NCBI RefSeq assembly: GCF_019711685.1 | Contig: NZ_JAIGYQ010000005.1 | Coordinates: forward strand, 88,177 to 152,176 | Reading direction: 5' to 3' | Source of the DNA: Helicobacter turcicus | GTDB taxonomy: Bacteria > Campylobacterota > Campylobacteria > Campylobacterales > Helicobacteraceae | Length of the DNA: 64,000 bases | Shown: positions 26,533 through 35,465 of the stretch, piece by piece | Numbering within the stretch: the first letter of the stretch is position 1 | Layout: each line of letters starts with the position of its first letter | Notes under the pieces: generated by a model | The model's database searches: none | What the model was told of the DNA's origin: nothing | The model's input: only the letters and a program-made list of their open reading frames with translations | Position numbers and translations under genes: made by a program

Positions 26533-27834
26533 TTATAATAGAATCGCGCCCATAGTGCCACCAATAATTAATGGGATATTATACATTAAAAATGTCGGCA
26601 CACAAGTATCCCAAATGTGGTTATGCTGTTTATCAATATTCAATCCAGCCGTTGGTCCAAGTGTGCTATCGCTTGCAGGACTACCCGCATCTCCTAATGC
26701 GCCTGCAATTCCAACAAGCAAAATAATCGCCGCAGGGGAAAATCCAAGTGCTAAGGCTAATGGGCAGTAAATTGCCGCGATAATTGGAATCGTCCCAAAA
26801 GAAGTTCCAATTCCTAGTGTAATAAACAATCCAACAAGCAGCATCATAAAGGCACTAAGCATTTTTCCACTTGAAAATGTCGCTACGTAATCCACAAGTG
26901 CACCAATTGCACCCGTTTCTTTTAGCACTGCACCAAACCCCGCTGCTATAAGCATTACAAAAGCGATAAATGCCATCATTTTAAAACCATATTCTATCAC
27001 TCTATCAATCTCATTCCACTTAATCCCACCAAAAACAATCATCACAATAAGCCCACACAATCCCCCAAGTGGAAGGGAATGCATCCAAAGTTGCACCACA
27101 AACGCCACAACCGCTCCAAGCAATGTGGCAATATCTTTTTGACACATCACTGGCTTCTCTAACACTTCCATAACGTCTTTTGAAAGATAAGTGTTTTGAT
27201 ACTCTCTAGGCTTTCTGTAAAACACAAAGATTCCAAAGAGTAAGCCTAGCAGCATACAAACTCCACCAATCCACATAACACTTGCAATATCATCTAAATT
27301 CACCTGCACACCATTTTGGTTAAGTTGGTCGCGCAAAATTGTGTGAAAAATAAGCCCAAACCCAGCTCCAAAACTCACATAAGGAGCTTTAAGTCCAAAA
27401 GTAAGTGCGCAAGCAACAGCGCGCCTATCAATCTTTAGCTGATTCATTAGCGGAATCAAAGGTGGAATCAAAATCGGAATAAAAGCAATATGCACTGGAA
27501 TAAGATTCTGTGAAAAACAAGCAAAAAATGCTAGAGAGAGACAAAACATTAAGCGATGGTTTTGCACAAACTTAGCAATATAATGGATTAAAATCATTGT
27601 TAAATTTGTTTGCGCAATTGCACTTGCAAGCGCACCTAACAAAATGTAGCTTAATGCGGTTTCTAAATTCCCTGCCATTCCAGAGATAAGCAAACTAATA
27701 CTCTTTTCAATCCCAAGCCCACCCAAGATTCCAGCCACAAAGGCTGAAATTAGAATCGCCAATAAGACATTTAGTCTAACTAAACATAGAGCACTCATTA
27801 CTAAAATTGACACAACAACTGGATTTGTCAGCAT
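26533..27834 (-). CDS. Na+/H+ antiporter-family (YuiF-like) transporter
   Basis: 433-residue protein with about twelve membrane segments and the signatures of the NhaC/YuiF branch (GIGTSFGTIPIIAAIY and GALGDAGSPASDSTLGPTAGLN). Proteins of this branch are annotated as sodium/proton antiporters, and some act as amino-acid (histidine) permeases, so the substrate is uncertain. The start is ATG 27834 after AAGGTGGAGT. It is coupled to kdsD, with no obvious functional link. Confidence 0.8.
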   Translation of the reverse strand: MLTNPVVVSILVMSALCLVRLNVLLAILISAFVAGILGGLGIEKSISLLISGMAGNLETALSYILLGALASAIAQTNLTMILIHYIAKFVQNHRLMFCLSLAFFACFSQNLIPVHIAFIPILIPPLIPLMNQLKIDRRAVACALTFGLKAPYVSFGAGFGLIFHTILRDQLNQNGVQVNLDDIASVMWIGGVCMLLGLLFGIFVFYRKPREYQNTYLSKDVMEVLEKPVMCQKDIATLLGAVVAFVVQLWMHSLPLGGLCGLIVMIVFGGIKWNEIDRVIEYGFKMMAFIAFVMLIAAGFGAVLKETGAIGALVDYVATFSSGKMLSAFMMLLVGLFITLGIGTSFGTIPIIAAIYCPLALALGFSPAAIILLVGIAGALGDAGSPASDSTLGPTAGLNIDKQHNHIWDTCVPTFLMYNIPLIIGGTMGAILL

Positions 27835-27940
27835 ACTCCACCTTTTTACAAAATGAAGTTGTGATTCTATCTTAAGAATACTTTTATAAGAATAAGAAAG
27901 GTAAGCCCACCAAAATGTGAGACTTACTTAAAAAGAGAAA

Positions 27941-30586
27941 TTAAAGATAATTTACTAAAGAGAGTTGTGAGATTTTTCCAATGCTAGATAACATAGCTTG
28001 ATATCCCATAGAAAGCGTGGAGAACTGCAAATATGCCTCTGCAAAATCTGTATCAATCGTATCAGAACGCAATGTTTTTACCTGCACAATGAGCATTTCT
28101 GTGCGCTCAATAGAATATTTAAATGCATTACCTTGTGAGCCATTTTTAGTATGCACTTTATTAATATGATCTGCTAAATGATCAAAAGCTAATAATGCAT
28201 TTTGTACACCGGGATTACGCATAGCATCATCATAAGCACTTGTTCCACCAGGACGATAAGAGCCGACCTCTAGGGCTTCTATCATTTTATCAATTTGCTG
28301 AAAGAAATTGACATGTGGGTCATCTGCGACAATTGCACTATTTGCTTGAAAAGTTAAAGCGGGTCTGCTTCCATCAATCCGACCTTGTGCATTGAGCGTA
28401 TAATTATCACTTGTGTTGTCATAAAGAGAAAATTCCATACGTGTTGGCGTTCTATGTAAATCTTTAATCTGCAATACACCATTGACATCAAGAGTGATAT
28501 TAACATTATATTTTGCATTCCCTAGCATTGCCTCATAAGATGCTTTGTTAGCGGGGGTATTAAAGTTTGCGTTTGCTTGAAATACATTTTGTAAATCTTG
28601 CGGATTAGAATTACTAAGGTTTAGCACCATTCCTAAAGTATCTGCTAATTGCTGATAGGTTACATTATCAGCAGCTGTTGGATCGCCAGAGACTTGTGGC
28701 GGATTTCCATTTGCTTGCAAAATTGGCACTCTAACATTAGCAATATTCACACCATTCATTTGCGCTGGGCTTTCAATCACCATAAAACTACCACCAGTTG
28801 CAAATTCAATACGTCCTCTAATATCTGTTCCATTAACATCTTTAACTTTAAAGTTATAATTATGCCCATCTAAACTTGTTCCTGCAACTTCAGAAAGTTT
28901 TGTTTCTAGCTTAGCATATTCATTACTACTACGAACTACTTGTGAGACATTAGAAGTTAGCACAGAACCATTGCGCGAAAAATCTACCCTATCATATTCT
29001 ACATTATAATCATTACGGAATCCATTTGTTGTTTGCGCACCAGCTATTGCCGTGAGCGTAATAGCTAAAGAACTCTCTCCAATATAGGGAAGATATTCAT
29101 CATCTTTATCGGGTGGATTTTTCTTAGAAACATTATTATCCACAGCAATAATCTTACCTTCAGAGAATTGCACATCTACATCCCCACCCCCAGCACTATA
29201 AACATTTTTGATTTGGTCCATTAAATCTTGAACAGTCGCAGTTGCAGTAATTGCGAAATTAACAGGAGCCGCTACTGCAGCACCAGCAACATCAGGTGCT
29301 GTATTTGCTGTCGTTCCGCTTAATGTGATAGCAGTTACATCTGCTGGAAAAATATCTCTTAAGAGTGTCGTCGTTTTAGCGACTTCATTTGTATGTGTTC
29401 TAAAGGTCGTAGGAATAGTATGGATTCTATGGTCATTATAATCCTCCACAGAAGCAATATTACTACTTGAAAACCCTCCCAAAAATGGACTTTGTACATA
29501 ACTATTAACTTTAACTCCACTGCTTAATAGTGCATCAATATCTAAAACTCCAATTCCATCTGTTGGCGGATTTGCATTTGGGTTTGCTTGTTGATTATTA
29601 GGTGCTTTATAAGAGCTTGAAACCATAGAAAATTCTATGTTTGAACGCCCACCTGTTAAATCTTTGATTTCAATTTGCCCCCATTCATTAAGCGTAACAT
29701 CTACAACTTTACTTGTTTCCGTGTTTCCAAACTCCCGCCCAATTTTATCTAATAAATCTTGCACTTTGGGAGCTTGATTTTTATCTGTATAGGAGACTTG
29801 CATTTCAAACTTAGATTTAAAAGCTGTCCCATCTGGCTTTCTTCCTGTAATATAAAAGACTTCTGGGGCATTATTATCTGTTTTATCATCATTATCTCCC
29901 ACTAAATCCCTTAAAGTATCCTCCGCTTTTATAAACACTTTTTCACTTACTCCTGTGGGATGCAAAGGGTCCATAATTCGCGGATTCAATTTGCTTTGAT
30001 TGTATTTTGGAACATTTGTAGAAATTACGCGATTTGTATCACGATCTGAACCAAAAAATAGCTCTGAGCCTGTAATGTTATAAGAGAGAGAATTATTAGA
30101 ACCAAGCAAAGCATTCAAGGCATCACCATTTCCATTATAGCTGCCATTGGCATTAAATGGAGACTTCGTTGTCGCTGTCCCACCAAAGATATACTCTCCC
30201 CCGATAGAAGTGTTTGCAATGGATAAAAAGTGATCTCTAATTGCCCTTAAATCCTTAGCAATAGCTAAACGTGATGTTTCGTTATGAATATCATTAGCAC
30301 CTTGTATGAGCTTAGTTTTGAAATTATCCATACTTTTTGTAAGCTCATTTAGCGCAGTGTCTGTATGCTTTGTAAAGGTTAGAGCATTATTTGCAAGATC
30401 CTTGCTTTGCTTTAGGGTGTTAATATTAAAATCAAGCGATAACGTTTTATTAAAAATTGAAGAATCTTGGTAGCCATACTGGATTTTTAAACCATTCATT
30501 TGCGCTAAAACATTACTTAAACCTTGCATTGATGTGTTTTGATGATACTGCATCATTGTGTATCTTGAGTGAGTTCCTATACGCAT
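27941..30586 (-). CDS. flgL: Flagellar hook-associated protein 3 (hook-filament junction protein)
   Basis: 881 residues, the long Campylobacterales form of FlgL (about 830 in H. pylori). The N-terminal D0/D1 helices read MRIGTHSRYTMMQYHQNTSM and continue to SIGGEYIFGG; the C-terminal helices read VKTLRSDTIDTDFAEAYLQF and MLSSIGKISQLSLVNYL. Between them is a large variable, surface-exposed region rich in Asn, Thr and Ala (about 180-800). The start is ATG 30586 after AAGGAAGAAT; an in-frame extension to 30682 crosses the promoter and is rejected. A sigma-54 promoter lies 37-57 bases upstream. No other flagellar gene is adjacent. Confidence 0.95.
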   Translation of the reverse strand: MRIGTHSRYTMMQYHQNTSMQGLSNVLAQMNGLKIQYGYQDSSIFNKTLSLDFNINTLKQSKDLANNALTFTKHTDTALNELTKSMDNFKTKLIQGANDIHNETSRLAIAKDLRAIRDHFLSIANTSIGGEYIFGGTATTKSPFNANGSYNGNGDALNALLGSNNSLSYNITGSELFFGSDRDTNRVISTNVPKYNQSKLNPRIMDPLHPTGVSEKVFIKAEDTLRDLVGDNDDKTDNNAPEVFYITGRKPDGTAFKSKFEMQVSYTDKNQAPKVQDLLDKIGREFGNTETSKVVDVTLNEWGQIEIKDLTGGRSNIEFSMVSSSYKAPNNQQANPNANPPTDGIGVLDIDALLSSGVKVNSYVQSPFLGGFSSSNIASVEDYNDHRIHTIPTTFRTHTNEVAKTTTLLRDIFPADVTAITLSGTTANTAPDVAGAAVAAPVNFAITATATVQDLMDQIKNVYSAGGGDVDVQFSEGKIIAVDNNVSKKNPPDKDDEYLPYIGESSLAITLTAIAGAQTTNGFRNDYNVEYDRVDFSRNGSVLTSNVSQVVRSSNEYAKLETKLSEVAGTSLDGHNYNFKVKDVNGTDIRGRIEFATGGSFMVIESPAQMNGVNIANVRVPILQANGNPPQVSGDPTAADNVTYQQLADTLGMVLNLSNSNPQDLQNVFQANANFNTPANKASYEAMLGNAKYNVNITLDVNGVLQIKDLHRTPTRMEFSLYDNTSDNYTLNAQGRIDGSRPALTFQANSAIVADDPHVNFFQQIDKMIEALEVGSYRPGGTSAYDDAMRNPGVQNALLAFDHLADHINKVHTKNGSQGNAFKYSIERTEMLIVQVKTLRSDTIDTDFAEAYLQFSTLSMGYQAMLSSIGKISQLSLVNYL

Positions 30587-30622
30587 ATTCTTCCTTAAAA
30601 TCTGTATTTCTTGCCATAAGCT

Positions 30623-30643
30623 GAAGCAATTTTTATTCCAAAA
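30623..30643 (-). promoter_or_regulatory. Sigma-54 (RpoN) promoter of flgL
   Basis: The minus strand reads TTTTGGAATAAAAATTGCTT. The GG and GC dinucleotides are exactly ten bases apart (GG at 30639-30638, GC at 30627-30626), with the flanking TTGGAA and TTGCTT of the -24/-12 consensus. Transcription would start about 28 bases before the flgL ATG. This agrees with RpoN control of middle flagellar genes in Campylobacterales. Confidence 0.85.
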
Positions 30644-30677
30644 TAGAATAAAAAACACATTAGATTCCATATCCGAA

Positions 30678-31261
30678 TCCAAACTTTACAAAAACTTTAC
30701 ATTATACACTTTTTGTTTTTACATCAGCTTTTTATACTTTTGTATCTTTAAATTTTAGGAGAACATGATGAAAAAATACGCATTAGGTTTATTAGCAGGA
30801 TTATTGCTTAGCATAAACGCAATGGCTGAAAATATCTTTCCGGTTTCTAGAGAAATGGGTTCGGGGACACGTGGGGCATTTGTAGAGATTTTTGAAATCC
30901 ATAAGAAAGTCAAAGACAAAAAGCTCGATGCCACCACGCAAAAGGCTGAAGTTACAAATTCCACAGGGGTAATGCTAACAACTATTGCAAACTCCAAAAA
31001 CGCCATTGGTTATATCTCTCTTGGTTCGTTAAATGATAGTGTCAAAGCATTAAAAATAGATAACATCGCACCAAGTGTAGAAAATATCAACAATAAAAGC
31101 TATAAAATTTCTCGCCCCTTTAATGTCGTAACCAAAACGACAAATCCACTCATTGAAGACTTTTTAAAATACAGCACTTCTACACAAGCAAAGCCGATAG
31201 TAGAAAAAGCAGGTTATATTGCAGTAGCAAAGACAAGTTTTACAAGCACACAGCCACGAGG
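30678..31261 (+). repeat. Left copy of 585 bp direct repeat (pst promoter and first half of pstS)
   Basis: The block matches 35464-36049. In the coding part (from 30768) only two differences were seen: Gly instead of Ser at codon 7, and C for A in the last shared codon (CCACGAGG against CCAAGAGG). The upstream 90 bases differ at several positions and by a net 2 base gap. Homology starts at TCCAAACTTTACA and stops sharply at GAGG. The two copies flank the Fic remnant and the restriction-modification genes. Confidence 0.95.
30684..30701 (+). promoter_or_regulatory. Putative Pho box (left copy)
   Basis: CTTTACA-AAAA-CTTTACA: two identical heptamers separated by four A, an 11 base period. The layout matches Pho boxes bound by OmpR-family phosphate regulators, including the PhosR box of C. 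jejuni (two short repeats around AAAA). This copy drives only the truncated pstS. Confidence 0.6.
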
Positions 31262-31295
31262 TATCCCAAAACATATCATAAATCCTTGCCAATAA
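30768..31295 (+). pseudogene. Truncated duplicate of pstS (first lobe only)
   Basis: 175 codons from the ATG at 30768 (a second in-frame ATG lies three bases upstream). It has the signal peptide and the first 162 residues of the intact PstS encoded at 35556-36383, then diverges after TQPRG into nine unrelated residues (IPKHIINPCQ) and a stop. It has lost the GSSSVTP phosphate-binding lobe, so it cannot bind phosphate as PstS does. Promoter and ribosome site (TTTTAGGAGAACATG) are intact, so a secreted half-protein may still be made under phosphate control. It is the left footprint of the repeat. Confidence 0.9.
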
Positions 31296-31322
31296 TCAAT
31301 GTAAAAAATCATCTCAAATTAA

Positions 31323-31630
31323 AATATTGACTTTTCAACACAAAATTCCAATCTAGCACTCTATGAAAGAATCCCCCCCCTTTTTTTGCTGATGACAATG
31401 GCGGAACAGGGAGGCTTTTGATGAATTTTCAATGTATTCAAAATGACTTCATTCCGCCACTCATTGAGAATGAAAATAGAGAGGAATACTTGGATTGTCT
31501 TAATGATTTTCAAATTAATAATGATATTGGGAAGTTTGCATTGTTTTTAGAATATTGCCAAATGCAGAGTGAAACTTCTTTAGAGTGCAAAAAAGAAATA
31601 AAAATGAAATCTTTTAATCTCATAGCATAG
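31323..31630 (+). pseudogene. Decayed Fic-family gene (3' part)
   Basis: The open frame at 31418-31630 continues a Fic domain. Read across the tract at 31373-31387 the product is LYERI, then PPFFADDNGGTGRLLMN, then QNDFIPPLIENENREEYLDCL. This lines up with the Fic core HPFxDGNGRxxR and the following helix. The catalytic His is missing (PPF), DG is DD, GR is GG, and the run of eight C and seven T puts the frame out; six C would join both parts. Fic proteins transfer AMP or other groups to target proteins. This fragment should be inactive. The left boundary is uncertain, with a stop codon at 31320. Confidence 0.7.
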
Positions 31631-31774
31631 CCTTAATAAATCCTTAGCATTTTGCCATAAATGCTGAATCTATTTGCATTGATGTAGCTTTATCACACAG
31701 ACAATGCTCAAAATATCTTAGCTTAGTAAAATTTCATAATCAAATTATGAGTGCTACCTTTCACTAATGAAATG

Positions 31775-31795
31775 AGGGGTATGCACCCCTTTTTT
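31775..31795 (+). terminator. Terminator between the Fic remnant and the methyltransferase gene
   Basis: AGGGGT, loop ATGC, ACCCCT followed by TTTTT. It faces the plus strand and would end any transcript coming from the truncated pstS and the Fic remnant, insulating the convergent methyltransferase gene. Confidence 0.65.
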
Positions 31796-31831
31796 GCGCC
31801 TAAGTTCCTGCTCTCAAGCTCCTGTGCTATT

Positions 31832-32923
31832 TCATCTTTTAAGTATCCACACATATTCGCTGACAAATTTTTCTGCCCTTTTGTTATTGCTTTTGAAGCG
31901 AGGGTAAGGGATTTGCTCACATATGAGCGTGCCCAATGGCTTTAAAAGTTCATCAATGCTTTCTTTTTGTATTATGCCCTCGCTGTTATAGCTTAAGATG
32001 AGGTATTTATACTTTGCATACCTAGCAATTTTTTCAAGCTCGGCTAAAGCCGTTTTAGCATTACAAAATTTACTTTTTTGCTCACTCCATTCTCTTAGCC
32101 CTGCTATGCCTTTAATTGCAGGGTTATCGTATTTAGCGATAGTTTCTAGCAAGTGATAATTAGGGGCATATTGCCTAGAATTATAAGGCGGGTCAAGATA
32201 AAGCATATCAAAAATTTTGCTTTGAGAATCTTGTAAGCCCTCTAGGCACTCCCTACTCTCACCATAAAAACAAAAATGCACTTTATCACTTTGGACAAGT
32301 TCTATGTGCTTGAGTTGCAAATCCTTTAAAGCCCTTTTGTCCCATTTTTTACAAAAGGCTGCATACACACCAGCTACATTTGCATACAAGGAAACAGATT
32401 CTATTAAGCTAGCAAGGAGGATAAAATATTCACTTTCATTGATGTATTGTTTTTCTCTCCATAATTGTATTTGTGTTCTTATCGCATCGATTTTTTGTGC
32501 ATTTTTATCACTAAAGTACATTCTTGGAATATGCAAATCTTTACTCCCACTTGGTGCATAGTTTTGATAAATAAAGCCTTGCATTGGTTCTAAATTATTG
32601 AGAAATTCTAGCACCTTACAAAAAGATGTTTTTTCAAAAAGACATGTGTTTGCATTATCCTTAAACTTAATATAATTTCGCAGAGTTTGAAAAGCAGGAA
32701 TGCTATTATTCTCTATATAGGCTTTTTGTAAGCAATAAGAAAAATACAGCATATCACAACTATAAATTTGAAATCCCCTCTTTTTGAAAAATCTCCCCAC
32801 ACTTGTGCTCCCTGCAAACATATCAAAAAAGCTTTGATTGTTTGCATTGGCAATGATTTTGTGTTTTGTAAGCAGTTTATAAATTTTGGGAGCTAGGGAT
32901 TCTTTGTTACCGATAAAACGCAT
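31832..32923 (-). CDS. Adenine-specific DNA methyltransferase, D12 class (M1 of type II unit)
   Basis: 363 residues. AdoMet motif FFDMFAGSTSVGRFF (about 32-46), catalytic motif DPPYNSRQYAPNYHLLETI near residue 245. The MRFIGNK opening and this order (FxG first, DPPY late) are those of N6-adenine alpha-class enzymes similar to one half of M.FokI or M.NlaIII-type enzymes. It is the last gene of the endonuclease-methyltransferase-methyltransferase cluster, starting 5 bases after the second methyltransferase. It should protect one strand of an asymmetric site. The recognition sequence is unknown. Confidence 0.88.
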   Translation of the reverse strand: MRFIGNKESLAPKIYKLLTKHKIIANANNQSFFDMFAGSTSVGRFFKKRGFQIYSCDMLYFSYCLQKAYIENNSIPAFQTLRNYIKFKDNANTCLFEKTSFCKVLEFLNNLEPMQGFIYQNYAPSGSKDLHIPRMYFSDKNAQKIDAIRTQIQLWREKQYINESEYFILLASLIESVSLYANVAGVYAAFCKKWDKRALKDLQLKHIELVQSDKVHFCFYGESRECLEGLQDSQSKIFDMLYLDPPYNSRQYAPNYHLLETIAKYDNPAIKGIAGLREWSEQKSKFCNAKTALAELEKIARYAKYKYLILSYNSEGIIQKESIDELLKPLGTLICEQIPYPRFKSNNKRAEKFVSEYVWILKR

Positions 32924-32928
32924 TGATT

Positions 32929-33885
32929 TTAGCTTCTTTTGTTGATTGCAGTTTCTTGCAAAGGGTCATAATTAGTAATCAGCACTTCTTTTGTGCCTAA
33001 TTTATCTTTATATTTTGTTTGATAGTTTGCATTTGTGTAGTGAGTATGGATGCAATAAACATTATATTTGTAGTTTTTTAGCCATTGTTTTAAAATATGA
33101 TTTTCTTTATTTTTGTGAACCAACACATTAGAGAGGGCAAATTTAATCCCTTGAGAATCTAAATTTTTAAGAGCTACTAAAAGCATTTTTTCTAAGCTTT
33201 CATTCCATCCGCTAAAGCCCCTTTTGCCATCATTATAAGTGCCTTGGGTGATGAGATAAGGCGGGTCAGCATAGACAAAACTATTTTTAGTAAGAGCTGT
33301 AGATTCTAAAGCTTTTAAGAAGTCAAAATCTAAAAACTCGATATTTTTACTTTGCAAAGCTTGTATAAATGCTATCAAATGTTCTTGCATAGTTTGATTA
33401 AAGCTAGAGCGGTTTTTACCAAAAGGGTTGTTAAATTGGTGGGCGTTATTAAAGCGGATTTGATGATTAAAAGAAAATGCAATAAGGACAAAAAGCAAAA
33501 GTGGCGATTTGTTTGTATTATAATCTGCTCTCAAGGCATTATAAGCTTCTGTATTTTGCAGGCTTAAATGATATTTTTTGATAACACAATGTATTTTTTC
33601 TAAAATAGATTCTATATTTTGAGCTTGAAAATAACGATACAAAGCTATAAGATAAGTAAGATTGTCATTGCAAATAATTGCATTTGCTCTTGCCTTATTT
33701 GTTTGGCAAGATTCTTGATTGTTTATATTAATGCCTACATTACACCCACCGCAAAATAAATCCAAAAACACATCACTTTTAGCAGGAAATAAGGGCATTA
33801 TTTGGGAGAGGATTTTGTATTTACCACCGATATAATTGAGTGGCGATTTTAAAAATGATGTTTTATTTAATAGTGTTTTAGTCAT
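32929..33885 (-). CDS. Adenine-specific DNA methyltransferase, D12 class (M2 of type II unit)
   Basis: 318 residues. Opens SPLNYIGGKYKILSQI, AdoMet motif FLDLFCGGCNVGINI, catalytic motif ADPPYLITQGTYNDG near residue 205, as in Dam/M.EcoRV/M.FokI-type N6-adenine enzymes. The start ATG at 33885 follows TGGAAGAAAA and overlaps the endonuclease stop by 8 bases; an in-frame codon at 33903 is less likely. Two different D12 methyltransferases with one endonuclease point to an asymmetric (type IIS-like) target where each enzyme methylates one strand. Confidence 0.88.
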   Translation of the reverse strand: MTKTLLNKTSFLKSPLNYIGGKYKILSQIMPLFPAKSDVFLDLFCGGCNVGININNQESCQTNKARANAIICNDNLTYLIALYRYFQAQNIESILEKIHCVIKKYHLSLQNTEAYNALRADYNTNKSPLLLFVLIAFSFNHQIRFNNAHQFNNPFGKNRSSFNQTMQEHLIAFIQALQSKNIEFLDFDFLKALESTALTKNSFVYADPPYLITQGTYNDGKRGFSGWNESLEKMLLVALKNLDSQGIKFALSNVLVHKNKENHILKQWLKNYKYNVYCIHTHYTNANYQTKYKDKLGTKEVLITNYDPLQETAINKRS

Positions 33886-35326
33886 TTTTCTTCCAAAAAT
33901 CAAGCAGGTTTTTAAGTGAAAAAATAAAAATTTTTGGAGCTTTTATGCCTAAAATCATATCTCCCTTAACATTAAGCAAAAAATGAGCTTCAATTTCTAT
34001 AATTTCTTTTTCTTCACTGCCATAAAGCACAAGAGAGCGGATAATTTTACAATTTGGGTAATATTTTTTAATGTATTGATTTTCTATAAAATCATAATTG
34101 TTCAGTTCCTTTATACCTTTGTAACGATTTTGATATGTTTTTCCTTCAATATTTATAACTTCTAAGTTTTCTATATCAAGCAAAATTAAATCGGGGATAA
34201 AAACTATGGCATTTTTGTCCCCACTCTTATAAAGTGCTTTATTTTCATATTTTTGCAAGGCTATTGCTTGATTTTCACGCGTAATAAAATACCCTTTTTC
34301 ACATCCTGCGTGATTTTCAAAAATCAACCTAGCATTTGAAAAATTTTGCACCAATAGATGAATAAAAATAGTGGCGAGTTTTTCACTCTTTTTTTCATAA
34401 TGCCAATATTCTTTATGTGGTTTTATTTTAGGTATTTCAAGCCCCTCTAAAGAGAGATTTAATACATTAGCAATGTGTATAAATTTGTTTTTATTTCCTA
34501 TTTGTGCTTGATTTAAGCCGTGTGATATGATTTCTATCTCTGCTTTAAATCCAAGCTTTCTTAATACCCCAGCTATCCCACTTATCACACCGATATTTGG
34601 GTCGTGTGCAAGTCTTTGATTTTTGACAAGTCGTGCGGATATTTGGATTTTGTCTTGTTGGTTTATATTAGCATTGCTTGAAATATTTTTGATTCCGCTT
34701 TTGTTATCACATATTTTTATTGTAATGGGAGTATTGCCTTTAGGAGCTCTTCGCATTTGGGATTTAAAATCTATGAATGCTTTAATATTTGAAAAAGGTT
34801 TTAAAATTTCATCATTATTTTCAAAATCTTTTCCTAGTATTTCAACCCCTAGAGTTCTTAAAATTTTTGTGCCAAAGAGAGAAGTTTGCGTGGGCTTTTC
34901 TTTTTGCTTTACTTTTAAGTTATAAAGCATAATTTTCTTAGATTCTGGATAAAAATAATTTGCATACACAAATTTAGAAATCCTTTGATACACTCCTGTA
35001 TTTCTACTTTCACTATCATCAGTTTTTGTCTCTTCTATCACATAAAGAGGCGTATCCTCTTGCGTGGGTTTTTGCTTTTGAAAAAACACTAAATAATCCA
35101 CAAAGCTACTTTTCCCACTCACAATTTCAAGGTAAATTTTATGCACTTGCTCACTTCTTACACCGATAAGTTCATAAGAAAAGCTAAATTTAGAATCTTT
35201 AAGCAAGGGCAGTATTCTTAAATTATCCATAAAAGCACAAAATTTATAATCAAGTAAAAATTGCTTGATGATATGCTCTAGCACTTCTATTTTTGGTCTT
35301 TCTTCTGTAAGTATATAAAGATTCAA
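33878..35326 (-). CDS. Probable type II restriction endonuclease
   Basis: 482 residues, no close family recognised by eye. Two candidate PD-(D/E)xK sites are visible: D77 with E99-x-K101 (SFVDYLVFF, then VIEETKTDD), and PD at 378-379 with E394-x-K396 (IPDLILLDIENLE, then INIEGKTY). One may be the catalytic site and the other a remnant or a second nuclease centre. Position supports the call: it is first in a three-gene operon, overlaps M2 by 8 bases, and nothing else would supply the endonuclease. Start is TTG at 35326 after AAAGGGCAGAA. The unit sits inside a duplicated pstS block, a sign of transfer. Confidence 0.7.
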   Translation of the reverse strand: MNLYILTEERPKIEVLEHIIKQFLLDYKFCAFMDNLRILPLLKDSKFSFSYELIGVRSEQVHKIYLEIVSGKSSFVDYLVFFQKQKPTQEDTPLYVIEETKTDDSESRNTGVYQRISKFVYANYFYPESKKIMLYNLKVKQKEKPTQTSLFGTKILRTLGVEILGKDFENNDEILKPFSNIKAFIDFKSQMRRAPKGNTPITIKICDNKSGIKNISSNANINQQDKIQISARLVKNQRLAHDPNIGVISGIAGVLRKLGFKAEIEIISHGLNQAQIGNKNKFIHIANVLNLSLEGLEIPKIKPHKEYWHYEKKSEKLATIFIHLLVQNFSNARLIFENHAGCEKGYFITRENQAIALQKYENKALYKSGDKNAIVFIPDLILLDIENLEVINIEGKTYQNRYKGIKELNNYDFIENQYIKKYYPNCKIIRSLVLYGSEEKEIIEIEAHFLLNVKGDMILGIKAPKIFIFSLKNLLDFWKKND

Positions 35327-35341
35327 TTCTGCCCTTTCATT

Positions 35342-35465
35342 TTAAGCTACCTCATTATAGCTAAACGCCCTTAAAAAGCCTTTTATAGATTCTAGCCTTG
35401 CCCTCTTTGATACAAATCCACCTTGCACCACAGCACAACACAAAAGCGCATTAGCCTTATCCTCC
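35342..35465 (-). pseudogene. Short open fragment upstream of the endonuclease gene
   Basis: An open minus-strand frame without a good start. It reads LEDKANALLCCAVVQGGFVS, then KRARLESIKGFLRAFSYNEVA, with a stop at 35342-35344. It begins at the edge of the right pstS repeat. It may be the 3' end of a gene cut by the repeat junction, or chance. No family was recognised. The rest of the 137 bases here only supplies the endonuclease promoter region. Confidence 0.25.

Noticed and set aside
28649..28873. Plus-strand gene inside flgL
   Set aside because: An antisense open frame only. It has no ribosome site and no family resemblance, and it lies in the Asn/Thr-rich variable part of flgL.
30587..30682. 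Longer flgL from 30682
   Set aside because: The extension crosses the sigma-54 promoter, and the ATG at 30586 has a strong AAGGAAG site and the usual MRIGTHSRY start.
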